NCBI RefSeq assembly: GCF_017874475.1
Contig: NZ_JAGGLO010000001.1
Coordinates: forward strand, 372,001-436,000
Source of the DNA: Anaerococcus degeneri
Lineage (GTDB): Bacteria > Bacillota > Clostridia > Tissierellales > Peptoniphilaceae
Direction: 5' to 3'
DNA length: 64,000 nucleotides
Positions 47,110 through 54,833 of the stretch are shown here, piece by piece. The translations under genes were made by a program, and so were the position numbers. A model generated the notes under the pieces. It was not told where the DNA came from, made no database searches, and was given only the letters and a program-made list of their open reading frames with translations. Within the stretch, counting starts at the first letter, position 1. Every line of letters begins with the position of its first letter.

Positions 47110-47613
47110 ATGGAAAAATTTTTTAATCTTATTGATAAAGTATTTTCAATAAATGTTTTTGGAAATTTAACTTTATATCAATTATTATCAACAATATTGA
47201 AGTATATATTTGTATTTGTAGTTTTTTATTTTATTTACTCTATTATTAGAATAATATATTATGATGTTAGAACTACACTTAAAAAAGAACAAGATTCTGA
47301 TACTTATTTAAAATTAATAAATTTGAACGATGGTTTTTCATTTATGGTTCAAGAATATTACTTTTTGGGAGAAGATAATACAATTGGCAGGGATGCAAGA
47401 AATACTATAAGTATTAACGATAAGTACTTGTCAAAATTTCATGCTAGAATCCTCCAAGATGAAAACATGTATTTTCTTGAAGATTTAAAATCAGCTAATG
47501 GAACCTACTTAAATGATGAACAGATAGTTGATGCTATTGAATTAAAATCAGGCGATATAATTAGAATTGGGTCGCTTAAATTTTTATTTGTCCAAGGTGA
47601 TCGTGATGAATAA
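47110..47613 (+). CDS. Membrane-anchored FHA-domain protein
   Basis: 167 residues: a membrane helix (about 30-52) and a cytoplasmic FHA domain with IGRDARNTISIND, LSKFHARI and SANGTYLN, the phosphothreonine-binding loops. The ATG at 47110 has AAGGAG ten bases ahead, a loose spacing. It precedes a SEDS protein and a class B PBP, an arrangement like the FhaB-RodA-PbpA cluster of Actinobacteria, where FHA proteins link Ser/Thr kinase signalling to wall growth; that link is inferred here. Confidence 0.82.
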   Translation: MEKFFNLIDKVFSINVFGNLTLYQLLSTILKYIFVFVVFYFIYSIIRIIYYDVRTTLKKEQDSDTYLKLINLNDGFSFMVQEYYFLGEDNTIGRDARNTISINDKYLSKFHARILQDENMYFLEDLKSANGTYLNDEQIVDAIELKSGDIIRIGSLKFLFVQGDRDE

Positions 47614-48868
47614 ATCAATAGATATATTAGAAAAATCAATGAGAAAGACCAGAGCTAAAGCAAATATGCTTTTGTTTATCTTTGAATTCTTGTCTTTGTC
47701 TTTGGCTATGATTTTTAATATCGAAAACCTAACAAATTTTGATTTTTACACTTATTTAGCTATATTAGCTGTCACCCTACTTACTTCATTTTTAGTAGAT
47801 AGGTTTACTAAATCTGACAATATTTTGCTGCTCATAGTAAACATGCTATTTTCAATAGGTGTTGCGATTATCTATAGACTTGACCCAAAGCTTGGAAGAA
47901 GACAGTTGCAGTTTTACCTGGTTGGCGTAATTTTATTTTTTACGACCTATTTTATATTAAAAATTGGTAATAAATGGGATAAATTAATTTTATTTTACGC
48001 AGGAGTTTCAATTGCCTTGTTTATAATAACTTTAGTTTTGGGTACAAATTTATATGGAGCTAAAAACTGGATTATTATTGGTAATAAATTTAGTATCCAA
48101 CCTTCAGAGTTTATTAAAGTTCCACTTGCTTTTTTTATAGCATGTTTTTACACTAACTTTAACCAAATTAGTTTAAAACCTTTTGGAAGATATTTTATGA
48201 ATTTTATGATTTATGTCTTTATAGGATTCTTATTCCTACAAAAGGATTTAGGAACGGCTCTGATATTTTTTGGTGTTTTAATTTTAAGCCAGTTTGTTTA
48301 TGAAAAAGATAGAAAATTAATTTTTATAAATATGTTTTTCATGGTCATTGGCTCGGTAGTTGCGTATTTTTTATTTGGCCACGTTAGGATAAGGGTAGCG
48401 ACTTGGCTTGACCCATGGTCAGACATTGACGTTACAGGCTATCAGATAACTCAAGCTCTGTTTGCAACAGCAAGTGGTGGGCTTTTTGGGACTGGAATTG
48501 GCCTTGGAAGACCAGATTATATACCAGTTGCAGAATCAGACTTTATTTTTTCGGCTATTTGCGAAGAAATGGGAGTTTTTATGGGTATAGGAGTGGTTCT
48601 ATTATTTATGATTCTAGTTTATAGGGCAATAAAAATTTCACTCACCCAACAAAACAAATTCTATTCTGTCCTTGCTTTTTGTATAGGAGTATTATTTGCA
48701 CTACAAACCTTTATAATCTTAGGTGGAGTATTAAAACTCATACCTCTAACAGGTGTCACCTTACCATTCATCAGCCAGGGCGGATCTTCAATGCTAGCAG
48801 GTTTTATCCTCCTAGGTTGTCTCCAATATTGCGGGGAAGAAATAAAGGAAGGAGGACAAAATGACTGA
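47606..48868 (+). CDS. SEDS-family peptidoglycan polymerase (FtsW/RodA/SpoVE)
   Basis: 420 residues, about ten helices, with the SEDS motifs LYGAKNWIIIGNKFSIQPSEFIKV (in two parts), FLQKDLGTALIFFG with the catalytic aspartate region, and LPFISQGGSSMLAGFILLG. It polymerises glycan strands together with a cognate class B PBP, here the next gene, which overlaps by eight bases. AAGGTGA precedes the ATG at 47606. Whether it serves division or elongation is not decided by sequence. Confidence 0.92.
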   Translation: MNKSIDILEKSMRKTRAKANMLLFIFEFLSLSLAMIFNIENLTNFDFYTYLAILAVTLLTSFLVDRFTKSDNILLLIVNMLFSIGVAIIYRLDPKLGRRQLQFYLVGVILFFTTYFILKIGNKWDKLILFYAGVSIALFIITLVLGTNLYGAKNWIIIGNKFSIQPSEFIKVPLAFFIACFYTNFNQISLKPFGRYFMNFMIYVFIGFLFLQKDLGTALIFFGVLILSQFVYEKDRKLIFINMFFMVIGSVVAYFLFGHVRIRVATWLDPWSDIDVTGYQITQALFATASGGLFGTGIGLGRPDYIPVAESDFIFSAICEEMGVFMGIGVVLLFMILVYRAIKISLTQQNKFYSVLAFCIGVLFALQTFIILGGVLKLIPLTGVTLPFISQGGSSMLAGFILLGCLQYCGEEIKEGGQND

Positions 48869-50381
48869 TAAAAAACCGAGTAAAAAAAGAACTACTGGTA
48901 AAAGCTTTATAGATAAAATTAAAGAGGTAGAAGAAAAACAAAGATATAAGGAAAATAGCCAACTTAAAGTACTAACAAAATCAACCTTAAATAAAAGACT
49001 TGTCTTTGTTATGGTGTTTTTTGTATTTTTGTTTATGTTTGTAGCTTTATACTTAGTTTACTTCCAATTGTTTAAGGCAAAATCATTGGCGGATAATTCA
49101 CACAATAGGAGACTTTGGTTAAATGAGGACCTGGTTAAAAGGGGAAGTATTTATGATAGGAACGAAAATGTATTAGCCTATAGCGAGAAAGATGGGTCAG
49201 GTAAACAGGTAAGGATTTATAATTATCCGCAAGCTTCAGCTCCAGTTACTGGATATTCTTCTAATACTTATGGAAAGACAGGAATTGAGAAATCTTATAA
49301 TAAAGAACTTCTTGCTATAAGTGGAGAAAACTTTAGTAATTTTAGAAAAATGGTTGTCAAAAATGATACAGGAAATGACCTTCATTTAAGTTTAGATCAA
49401 AATATTCAAAATATTGTTTATAATTACTTAAGTGCGTACAAGGGTTCTTGTGTTATTATGAATCCAAGTACTGGTCAAATTCTAGCAATGGTTTCAACAC
49501 CGAGTTTCAACCCAAATACTTTAGACAATGATTGGAATAATCTAATTCAAACAACAGATGGTAGGCTAGTTAATAGGGCAACTCTTGGTCTATATAGGCC
49601 TGGATCTGTCTTTAAAATAATAACCTCTGCTTCGATTCTAGAAAATAAGATAGATACATCATATAAGGATGAAGGAAGCGAAATTATCCAAGGTTTCGAG
49701 ATTAAGAACTATGGTGATCAAATTTTTGGAAATCTTGATTTAAGATCAGCATTTATTAATTCAGCAAATACATATTTTGCGAATAAGGCTGTTAACCTTG
49801 GCAAGGATAAACTTGCTAAAACTAGTGAAAAATTTGTTTTTAATAAAGATTACGAGTTTGACCTAGATAAGAATAATTCTGTTATACCTTTTAAAGATTT
49901 AAATGAAGCAGATCTTGCGATGACTGGTTTTGGATATGGAAAGACTCAAATTACTCCTCTTCATATGGCGATGATAACATCTGCTATTGCTAATGATGGA
50001 GTTATGATGAGACCAAGACTTGTTGATAAGATTACTAATAAAGAAAAAGAAGTGATTTTTGAGGCGGATGATGAGGTTTTATCGAAAGCAACTAGCGAGA
50101 AAACAGCCAATACTATTAGAGATATGATGGTTGAGGTAGTTAACTCAGGAACAGGAACCAATGCCTATCTAAATTGGGTACAACTAGCAGGAAAAACAGG
50201 AACAGCCGATAAGGCTGATGGAAATGTTGATGCTTGGTTTGTTGGATTTGCACCTGCCTATGAGCCCAAAATAGCCTTTGCTTTGGTAATAGAAGATAGC
50301 CAAGGCACAGGTGGTGAAGTGGCTGCGCCTTTAGCAAGAAACATGGTTAGAGATATTTTTAATACAATAACATTTAACTAA
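48861..50381 (+). CDS. Class B penicillin-binding protein (transpeptidase)
   Basis: 506 residues: one N-terminal helix (about 48-70), then a short dimerisation domain with RGSIYDRNENVLA. The transpeptidase domain has nucleophile SVFK (RPGSVFKI), SAN (INSANTYF) and KTGTA. It crosslinks peptidoglycan outside the membrane and partners the SEDS protein upstream. Its stop codon directly abuts the stop codon of the convergent nadK gene with no bases between. Confidence 0.93.
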   Translation: MTDKKPSKKRTTGKSFIDKIKEVEEKQRYKENSQLKVLTKSTLNKRLVFVMVFFVFLFMFVALYLVYFQLFKAKSLADNSHNRRLWLNEDLVKRGSIYDRNENVLAYSEKDGSGKQVRIYNYPQASAPVTGYSSNTYGKTGIEKSYNKELLAISGENFSNFRKMVVKNDTGNDLHLSLDQNIQNIVYNYLSAYKGSCVIMNPSTGQILAMVSTPSFNPNTLDNDWNNLIQTTDGRLVNRATLGLYRPGSVFKIITSASILENKIDTSYKDEGSEIIQGFEIKNYGDQIFGNLDLRSAFINSANTYFANKAVNLGKDKLAKTSEKFVFNKDYEFDLDKNNSVIPFKDLNEADLAMTGFGYGKTQITPLHMAMITSAIANDGVMMRPRLVDKITNKEKEVIFEADDEVLSKATSEKTANTIRDMMVEVVNSGTGTNAYLNWVQLAGKTGTADKADGNVDAWFVGFAPAYEPKIAFALVIEDSQGTGGEVAAPLARNMVRDIFNTITFN

Positions 50382-51167
50382 TCACATAAGCTTATTTTTA
50401 ATATTAGTCCAGTAATGGTTTTTATTTAGAATAAGCTTATTTATTTTATTTGGGGAAACACCTATGCTAATTTTGTAATCTTTAGTATATAATTCTCTGC
50501 CATCAAAAATAAAGATTGTATGATAGTTGTCTCTCTTTGATACTGATATTTCAATTGTCGCATCATTTGGTAGGACAACAGGACACTTTAGTGACTTATT
50601 TAAATTTGAATAGACAGGGGCAATAGGAGTTAGTTGAAAACCGTTAAGGGATTGGTGTAAAATAGCTCCATTTGCCGATAAATTATAGGCTGTAGATCCA
50701 TGTGGAGTGGAAATTATGAGGCCATCTCCAGAATAAGCCTCTATAAAATTTCCATCAATAAAAACTTTGAGTCTAATAATTTGGTTTTTCTTAGATTTAA
50801 CAACTACTTCATTAATGGCATTTATGCTCTTGTTATTTATTTTTGATTGAAGAACCGTTAGCTCTTCAATCTTGTATTGATTTTTTTTAAGGGCATCTAC
50901 GAATTCTTCTAGCATGTCTACCTCAATTTCTTGGTAGAATCCAAGGTGACCAGTGTTTATTCCAATGAAGGGAATAGAAGAAAAATTAGAAAGATGAACG
51001 GCATTTAGGAAAGTGCCGTCACCTCCTATGACAAGATTTAGAAATGCGTGAGGGTTAAAATCTCCGCTAATTTGATAACCGTTGGACTCTAATATTTTTT
51101 TTGTTCTCTGAAAGATTGTGTTTGTATACCTAGATTTGTTTTTAAAAATATTAATTATATTTGTCAT
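50382..51167 (-). CDS. nadK: NAD kinase
   Basis: 261 residues with the NAD kinase motifs VIGGDGTFLNAVH, GINTGHLGF, NEVVVKS and STPHGSTAYNLSANGAI. It phosphorylates NAD to NADP. It is convergent with the PBP gene and has no separate terminator; a 10-base palindrome ATAAGCTTAT occurs twice in its last 60 bases (50386-50395 and 50431-50440) and may do that work. It is divergent from the pseudouridine synthase gene with a 39-base shared promoter region. Confidence 0.93.
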   Translation of the reverse strand: MTNIINIFKNKSRYTNTIFQRTKKILESNGYQISGDFNPHAFLNLVIGGDGTFLNAVHLSNFSSIPFIGINTGHLGFYQEIEVDMLEEFVDALKKNQYKIEELTVLQSKINNKSINAINEVVVKSKKNQIIRLKVFIDGNFIEAYSGDGLIISTPHGSTAYNLSANGAILHQSLNGFQLTPIAPVYSNLNKSLKCPVVLPNDATIEISVSKRDNYHTIFIFDGRELYTKDYKISIGVSPNKINKLILNKNHYWTNIKNKLM

Positions 51168-51206
51168 ATCATATCCTCTCGATTATATTATATCATAGGA
51201 GTAAGT

Positions 51207-52049
51207 ATGAAATATATAAAATTTAAAAATTCTACGAAAATATTTTTAAAAAAATTCTTAAAAGAAAAATCAATTTCTATGAGATCTTATCAAGAACTCA
51301 TTAAGGTAGGAATATTTGTCAATGATGAACCAACATTCAAAAATATTGCTCTTAAAGAAGGAGATACTATAAAAATATTTATAGAAGATGAAAACTTAGA
51401 CTATAAACCTATTAAAGGAGATCTTAAAATTGTCTATGAGGACGATAACCTACTTGTAGTTAATAAACCAAGTGGACTTACTGTAAATTCTAAGAATCAA
51501 ACAAGTCTGGCAAATTATTTAGCGTATTATTTCAAAGAAAATAATATAAAATCGAAAGTAAGGTTGATATCTAGACTAGATATGAATACATCAGGTCTTA
51601 TGATGGTTGCAAAGAATAAGTATGCTCAGGCATATTACCAAAAACAGTTGGAAGAAAATAAGATTATAAAAAAGTATCTGGCATATATCAAAGGTGAATT
51701 AAATATAGACGAGCTCTATAAAATTAAGCTTGCTTATGATGAGCTAAGTAAGTCTTATAGGAAAAATACTGCTGGAAAGGAAGCTATTACATATTTTAAG
51801 TCCTTAGAGATAGGGGAAGAATATTCTATAATTGAATGTGATATAAAGACAGGAAAAACCCACCAAATCAGAGCTAGTCTTTCAAATTTGAAATATCCAA
51901 TAATAGGTGATATTCTGTATGGATCAGAATTCCAATTTGAAAGGTTTCTCCTACACTCATATTTTTTGGAATTTAAAGAATTTCTTAGCCAGGAAAGTAT
52001 TATCCTTGAGGATTTCCCTGATTTTAAGCCTTTTTTAATGAAGCTGTGA
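51207..52049 (+). CDS. RluA-family 23S/tRNA pseudouridine synthase
   Basis: 280 residues: an S4-like N-terminal domain (SMRSYQELIKVGIFVNDEPT), then VYEDDNLLVVNKPSGLTV, the catalytic aspartate in SRLDMNTSGLMM, and IECDIKTGKTHQIRASLS. It converts uridine to pseudouridine in rRNA or tRNA; the exact site is not predictable. GGAG precedes the ATG. A second family member, truncated by the window edge, starts at 63708. Confidence 0.9.
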   Translation: MKYIKFKNSTKIFLKKFLKEKSISMRSYQELIKVGIFVNDEPTFKNIALKEGDTIKIFIEDENLDYKPIKGDLKIVYEDDNLLVVNKPSGLTVNSKNQTSLANYLAYYFKENNIKSKVRLISRLDMNTSGLMMVAKNKYAQAYYQKQLEENKIIKKYLAYIKGELNIDELYKIKLAYDELSKSYRKNTAGKEAITYFKSLEIGEEYSIIECDIKTGKTHQIRASLSNLKYPIIGDILYGSEFQFERFLLHSYFLEFKEFLSQESIILEDFPDFKPFLMKL

Positions 52050-52060
52050 AAAGATTTATC

Positions 52061-52089
52061 TTGCAAAATATATAGAAATATATTATAAT
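52061..52089 (+). promoter_or_regulatory. Promoter of the probable 6S RNA
   Basis: TTGCAA (52061-52066) and TATAAT (52084-52089) at 17 bases, a strong sigma-A promoter with a predicted start near 52095. Confidence 0.75.
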
Positions 52090-52093
52090 TAAA

Positions 52094-52279
52094 TTATCCT
52101 AAGGTAAGGTCCAATTTAAACCTACAAACTTTATACGGGATTGCGGAGTTCTGACTTTGATGACAAGCCTCCTTAGAGTGGAAGTCTGAGATTTTAGACA
52201 GCTTGCCCACCTTCACAGACGGGAAGGTCTTAAGTTAAGGACCCCTTAGGATAATATTAAGTTTTAAAATATTATTTTT
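52094..52279 (+). ncRNA. Structured small RNA, probable 6S RNA
   Basis: A non-coding unit with its own promoter and terminator. The ends pair over 12 perfect bases (ATTATCCTAAGG with CCTTAGGATAAT), then GGTCC with GGACC after a 3-base bulge. Inside lies a large open region and a longer irregular hairpin. A closing stem, central bubble and apical arm in about 165-185 bases is the 6S (SsrS) layout, which traps sigma-A RNA polymerase. The motif TTGCGGA also fits my memory of Firmicute 6S RNAs. No T-box motif or known riboswitch core is present. A covariance model would settle it. Confidence 0.55.
52251..52279 (+). terminator. Terminator of the small RNA
   Basis: An 8-bp ATAATATT/AATATTAT stem and five Ts. 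Its left arm overlaps the closing stem of the RNA. Confidence 0.7.
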
Positions 52280-52319
52280 GGGTAATAATTAATAAGAATA
52301 AAATAAAGGAGAATATTAT

Positions 52320-52928
52320 ATGTCATTACAAGATTATATTGAAAGCAAAGCAAAAGCAAAGCAAAGAGAAATTAAATACGAAATTTGGAAAGCTAAAAAC
52401 CATGATTCAAGAATGAGAGGTCAAGGTCTTTTAGTAGGTGCACTTGTAGGTGCAGCCGCTGGTATTTTATTTGCCCCAAAATCTGGCAAACAAACTAGAG
52501 AAGATTTAAAAGAAGCTTTTAATGATACAGTTGATACTGTTAGAGATACAACTTATGACGTGATTGACCAAGCAAAGGATGGATATGAAGATTTAAAATA
52601 TAGAGCTTATACAGATCTTCAACCGATTAAAGATGGTATTGAGTACGGAGCAGAAGTTGCAAAAGATACAGGAAGACAAATAAAAGAAGCCTCTAAAGAA
52701 GTAAAAGAATCTCTTGCTGACGGAGCAAAGGATGTAAAAGAAATAGTTAAAGAAAGCGCTGGAGAAATTTCTAAAGTTGCTGATGAGAAGAAAGAAGAAA
52801 TCTCAAAAGAAGTAAAAGAAAGCAAAGAAGAAGTTGAAGAAGGCGTAAAAGAAATAAAAGAAGAAGCTAAAGAAACAAAAGAAAAGGTAAAAGAGAACGA
52901 TTTAAAAGTAAAACATAAAGATAATTAG
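52320..52928 (+). CDS. YtxH-domain stress-type protein
   Basis: 202 residues: a single small-residue helix GLLVGALVGAAAGILFAPKSGKQTRE (two pieces; about 38-62), the YtxH signature, then a long Lys/Glu-rich amphipathic region with repeating SKEVKES/VKEIKEEAKE units. It is probably membrane-anchored with a helical tail. It pairs with the DUF948-like protein 15 bases downstream, a pairing common in Firmicutes and linked to general stress. Function unknown. Confidence 0.85.
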   Translation: MSLQDYIESKAKAKQREIKYEIWKAKNHDSRMRGQGLLVGALVGAAAGILFAPKSGKQTREDLKEAFNDTVDTVRDTTYDVIDQAKDGYEDLKYRAYTDLQPIKDGIEYGAEVAKDTGRQIKEASKEVKESLADGAKDVKEIVKESAGEISKVADEKKEEISKEVKESKEEVEEGVKEIKEEAKETKEKVKENDLKVKHKDN

Positions 52929-52942
52929 TCAAGGAGATATAA

Positions 52943-53386
52943 ATGAGTATAACTATAGATTTTAATCTTCTAGGCAATATAATTATAAGCATCTTGGCTA
53001 TACTAGCATTAATATTTTTGGTACTAGTTTTAGTCAAGGTGAATAAATTGTTGGGAAGTGTTCAAGAAGTTCTGAATAAGAATTCAAGCAACATTGATAA
53101 CGTGATTACAAAACTACCACATCTTACAAACGAGGCAACCAGTCTTGTAGAAAATGTTAATAGCGTGGTAACAGATCCTAATTTGAAGATGGCCATAGCA
53201 AAAGTAAATGACACAATGACAAGTGTTAATTCTATAGCTGATGATGTGAAAGATACAGTCAACTATGTTGGAATAACAGCTGTAGATAGTGTAGATACTT
53301 TTGGAGCTGGAGTTGCATCAATTACTGACTATTCATCTTTAATTATAGATGTAATAGATATAGTAAAAAACGTAATTGCAGGTTAA
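52943..53386 (+). CDS. DUF948-like membrane protein
   Basis: 147 residues: an N-terminal helix (about 8-32) and an amphipathic helical region resembling DUF948/YtxG-type proteins (VLNKNSSNIDNVITKLPHL, VNSIADDVKDTVNYVG). It probably forms a membrane complex with the YtxH-type protein. AAGGAGAT precedes its ATG and a terminator follows. Confidence 0.75.
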   Translation: MSITIDFNLLGNIIISILAILALIFLVLVLVKVNKLLGSVQEVLNKNSSNIDNVITKLPHLTNEATSLVENVNSVVTDPNLKMAIAKVNDTMTSVNSIADDVKDTVNYVGITAVDSVDTFGAGVASITDYSSLIIDVIDIVKNVIAG

Positions 53387-53389
53387 ACT

Positions 53390-53414
53390 AAGACCATCTT
53401 GATGATGGTCTTTT
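53390..53414 (+). terminator. Rho-independent terminator
   Basis: A 9-bp AAGACCATC/GATGGTCTT stem with a T-rich tail, separating the ytxH pair from the regulator gene. Confidence 0.85.
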
Positions 53415-53430
53415 CTATAATGGAGGAAAT

Positions 53431-54435
53431 ATGGGACAACCAACTATCAAAGACGTAGCTAAGCTTGCAGGCGTATCTATATCTACGGTTTCTAGGGTTA
53501 TGAATAATTCAAAACCTGTTAGTCCAGAAGCAAGAAGAAAAGTAGTAGATGCAATTAATAAGCTTGACTTTAAGCCAAATGAATTGGCTAGATCTTTAGT
53601 TATGAGAAAATCAAACCTTGTAGGTGTAATAGTTAAGGATATTGGCATCGAATACATGGCTCAACTGATAAGAGGTATTGAAGAAATAGGTAGGGTATAT
53701 AAATATGATATCTTGCTTACTAGTTCTTATGGTGATGATAAACAAGTTGAAAATTCAATAGACTTCTTAGCAACCAAACAAGTTGAAGGACTTGTAATAA
53801 TCACTGAAGATATTTCTACAGAAATACTTGTGAAACTAAGAGAAACAAGAATACCTTTTGTAATTTTAGATAAGTACCACAATTATAAAAATATAAAAAC
53901 AGTTAAAGTTGATTATGAAAGTGAAGAATATAAACTAATATCTAGCCTAACAGAAGCAGGTCATAAAAATATATTATTGCTTGCAGGCAAAGATCAAAAC
54001 GTAATCAATGAATCTATGATTAAGGGCTATGAAAAAGCCGTAGGAAAAGATAATTCATATATCTTAAGAATAGATGGAATGTCAAGTGATGACGGATATT
54101 CAAATGCTGATGAAGCTGTAAAACTTGTTAAAGAAAAAAATATTAGCGCAGTTGCCTGTGTGAATGATGAGATAGCTATTGGTTTTATTAACTATTGCGT
54201 TGACCACGGTATAAAAGTCCCAGATGACCTATCTGTTGTAGGATTTGGAGATAACAAAATAGCTAGCATATATAGGCCAAAATTAACTACAGTGTCTATT
54301 CCATATTATGATATAGGGGCTATTTCAATAAGGGCCTTAATCAAGAGAATTAAAAAGGAATCTGATATTTTAGAAGATGACTGGATTATTGACGCTCAAA
54401 TAAATAAAAGAGAATCAACCAAAGTTATTAGTTAA
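53431..54435 (+). CDS. ccpA: LacI-family regulator, probably CcpA
   Basis: 334 residues: a LacI helix-turn-helix (TIKDVAKLAGVSISTVSRVMNN), a hinge helix with KPNELARSL, and a periplasmic-binding-protein-like core. Position directly before ptsH and ptsI favours CcpA, which binds HPr phosphorylated on Ser46 and controls cre sites; that HPr serine is present downstream. The assignment to CcpA rather than a sugar-specific regulator is inference from context and similarity to the CcpA N-terminus. Confidence 0.75.
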   Translation: MGQPTIKDVAKLAGVSISTVSRVMNNSKPVSPEARRKVVDAINKLDFKPNELARSLVMRKSNLVGVIVKDIGIEYMAQLIRGIEEIGRVYKYDILLTSSYGDDKQVENSIDFLATKQVEGLVIITEDISTEILVKLRETRIPFVILDKYHNYKNIKTVKVDYESEEYKLISSLTEAGHKNILLLAGKDQNVINESMIKGYEKAVGKDNSYILRIDGMSSDDGYSNADEAVKLVKEKNISAVACVNDEIAIGFINYCVDHGIKVPDDLSVVGFGDNKIASIYRPKLTTVSIPYYDIGAISIRALIKRIKKESDILEDDWIIDAQINKRESTKVIS

Positions 54436-54502
54436 AGTATTGTTAATTTTTTTAAAAATAGTAGAATATAATTATAAATAAAAATCAATTTAGGAGGATT
54501 TT

Positions 54503-54763
54503 ATGGCAGAAAGAACAGTAGTTGTTACAAATGAAACAGGTTTACATGCTAGACCAGCAGCATCATTAGTACAATTCGTAAAAAACTATCCAGGTGAAGT
54601 TACAATTATAAAAGATGAAAAAGAAGCAAACGCAAAGAGCATCTTCAATGTTATGAGCCTTGGAATTGCTAAAGGAACAGAAATCAAACTAATCGTAGAA
54701 GGCGACGATGAAGAAAAATTCGCTGACGAATTAGTAGAATTTGTTGAGAATTTAGCTGAATAA
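54503..54763 (+). CDS. ptsH: Phosphocarrier protein HPr
   Basis: 86 residues: GLHARPA with the phosphoacceptor His15, and AKSIFNVMSLG with the regulatory Ser46 that HPr kinase modifies in Firmicutes. It carries phosphate from EI to sugar permeases and, as Ser46-P, acts as CcpA corepressor. TTAGGAGG precedes the ATG. A strong terminator separates it from ptsI. Confidence 0.96.
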   Translation: MAERTVVVTNETGLHARPAASLVQFVKNYPGEVTIIKDEKEANAKSIFNVMSLGIAKGTEIKLIVEGDDEEKFADELVEFVENLAE

Positions 54764-54775
54764 AATCAAGTCTAT

Positions 54776-54804
54776 AAAGGATACTTTCAAAGTATCCTTT
54801 TTTT
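54776..54804 (+). terminator. Terminator between ptsH and ptsI
   Basis: A perfect 10-bp stem (54776-54785 with 54791-54800), 5-base loop and T-run. It should let HPr be made in excess of enzyme I. Confidence 0.88.
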
Positions 54805-54833
54805 AAAATATAAATATAAGGAGAATAAGTTAT

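Noticed and set aside
52094-52279. T-box or known metabolite riboswitch
   Set aside because: No AGGGTGGNACCGCG-type T-box motif and no known aptamer core; the RNA ends at its own terminator before the next gene.
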